A DNA stretch of 6,828 nt from Clostridiaceae bacterium (GTDB lineage: Bacteria; Bacillota; Clostridia; DSM-8532). The notes under the pieces are model-generated. The model was not told the DNA's origin, ran no database searches, and was given only the letters and a program-made list of their open reading frames with translations. This document shows, one piece after another, positions 6,154 to 6,828 of the stretch (its first letter is position 1; each line of letters opens with the position of its first letter). The translations under genes were made by a program, and so were the position numbers. The stretch lies in contig DUSJ01000135.1 of the NCBI GenBank assembly GCA_012842645.1, forward strand, positions 1-6,828, in the 5' to 3' direction.

Positions 6154-6828
6154 CTACCCCTTTTTCTCCAAAAACGGGATAAAATAATCTTTTTCACCGG
6201 TGCTTATTATCCAGCCCGGCATCAATAATTCGCCGCCGGTATCGTCAATACTGAAAACATATCCCTGCTCAAGGCGGGAAAAGTACCTTGTCTCCCTGTT
6301 GATTATCTCAGGGTATGAAACCACGATCTGTTTGTTCAGCAAATCCCCGAAACTTTCACTGTGATACTGTTTCCCGGTACTGCTGAATTTCCTTATTATC
6401 CAGCGGCATTCCAGTATTCTTTCCGAATTTGCCTTAATTTCTATCGGGGCGCTTATTCTTCCTTCGCTGTCCGAATAATATGCAAAAGCCCCGTTGATCC
6501 TGTACGAAAACTCCAAAAGATAATACCTTTTTTCGGGAACTACCCTGGTCAGCACAATGTCCGCTTCTCCAACCAGCGATCTCCTGTGCTCAATAAAGCT
6601 TATGGCATGGTTGAAGGCTGCCGATGCCTCTCCAGCCTGGGCTGTGTCCGCAGGTATATACTTGTACTCCAATACCCCGTCTTTATAAAGCCTGTACAGG
6701 TTCTCGGTGTCTGTAAACATTACATTGTCGGAATTCTCAGAATATTGAGCGCTCAGGCTTTCCTTCTGCTGCAGGAGGATACTGTCCTGGATGTTGTAGT
6801 TCTCAATATTGTCCTTGCTGAGAACAAC
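6154..6828 (-). CDS. yycH: WalRK accessory protein YycH, C-terminal part (cut by right edge)
   Basis: 224 residues are visible before a TAG at 6156-6154; the frame is open to the right edge, so the N-terminus, including the expected membrane anchor, is missing. Typical YycH proteins are about 400-450 residues, so roughly half is seen. The visible part has the alternating strand pattern of the extracellular YycH domains: NVMFTDTENLYRLYKDGVLEY (split over about 35-55), YYLLEFSYRINGAFAYY and ILECRWIIRKF, with a C-terminal EKDYFIPFLEKKG. YycH acts with YycI on the WalK kinase outside the membrane. The first in-frame ATG, at 6720, is not the real start, because the coding pattern continues unbroken upstream to 6828. 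The call depends strongly on the adjacent, recognisable yycI, since YycH diverges fast. A different secreted or lipoprotein domain in this position is less likely. Confidence 0.75.
   Translation of the reverse strand, partial: VVLSKDNIENYNIQDSILLQQKESLSAQYSENSDNVMFTDTENLYRLYKDGVLEYKYIPADTAQAGEASAAFNHAISFIEHRRSLVGEADIVLTRVVPEKRYYLLEFSYRINGAFAYYSDSEGRISAPIEIKANSERILECRWIIRKFSSTGKQYHSESFGDLLNKQIVVSYPEIINRETRYFSRLEQGYVFSIDDTGGELLMPGWIISTGEKDYFIPFLEKKG

Overview
The window reads as chromosomal DNA of a Gram-positive, clostridia-like Firmicute. The evidence is the gene content (the YycH/YycI/YycJ accessory proteins of the WalRK cell-wall two-component system, next to murA and rlmH), Firmicute-type Shine-Dalgarno sequences, and an HflX of the long form with an extra N-terminal domain. 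Base composition looks balanced and even throughout, with no transposase, integrase, tRNA, rRNA or CRISPR array. Every recognisable gene lies on the minus strand, so transcription runs from high to low coordinates.

In transcription order: a yycH gene cut by the right edge (6828-6154), then yycI (6150-5350), two base pairs apart apart from the stop and start codons themselves. A 162-bp intergenic region (5349-5188) follows. It carries an extended -10 promoter and a cluster of inverted repeats. Next come murA (5187-3919), the metallo-hydrolase yycJ/walJ (3908-3105) and rlmH (3103-2624), packed with gaps of 10 bp and 1 bp. A GNAT acetyltransferase reading frame (2589-2041) follows after 34 bp and is broken by an in-frame TGA at codon 25. 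After a 221-bp intergenic region with a good promoter and a possible regulatory leader comes hflX (1819 to beyond position 1), whose C-terminus is outside the window.

The first half (yycH, yycI, murA, yycJ) is about the cell envelope: YycH and YycI are membrane-anchored modulators of the WalK kinase, MurA commits UDP-GlcNAc to peptidoglycan, and YycJ is the phosphodiesterase-fold partner of the Wal locus. The second half (rlmH, hflX) is about the ribosome. walR and walK would be expected beyond the right edge, but this cannot be seen here.

Most of the window is ordinary core genome. The points most worth a second look are a complete JAMM/RadC-like metal-site signature in the N-terminal extension of HflX, the single-base nonsense change in the GNAT gene, and the leader between the GNAT gene and hflX, which contains a tiny ORF with its own ribosome site and two competing RNA pairings.
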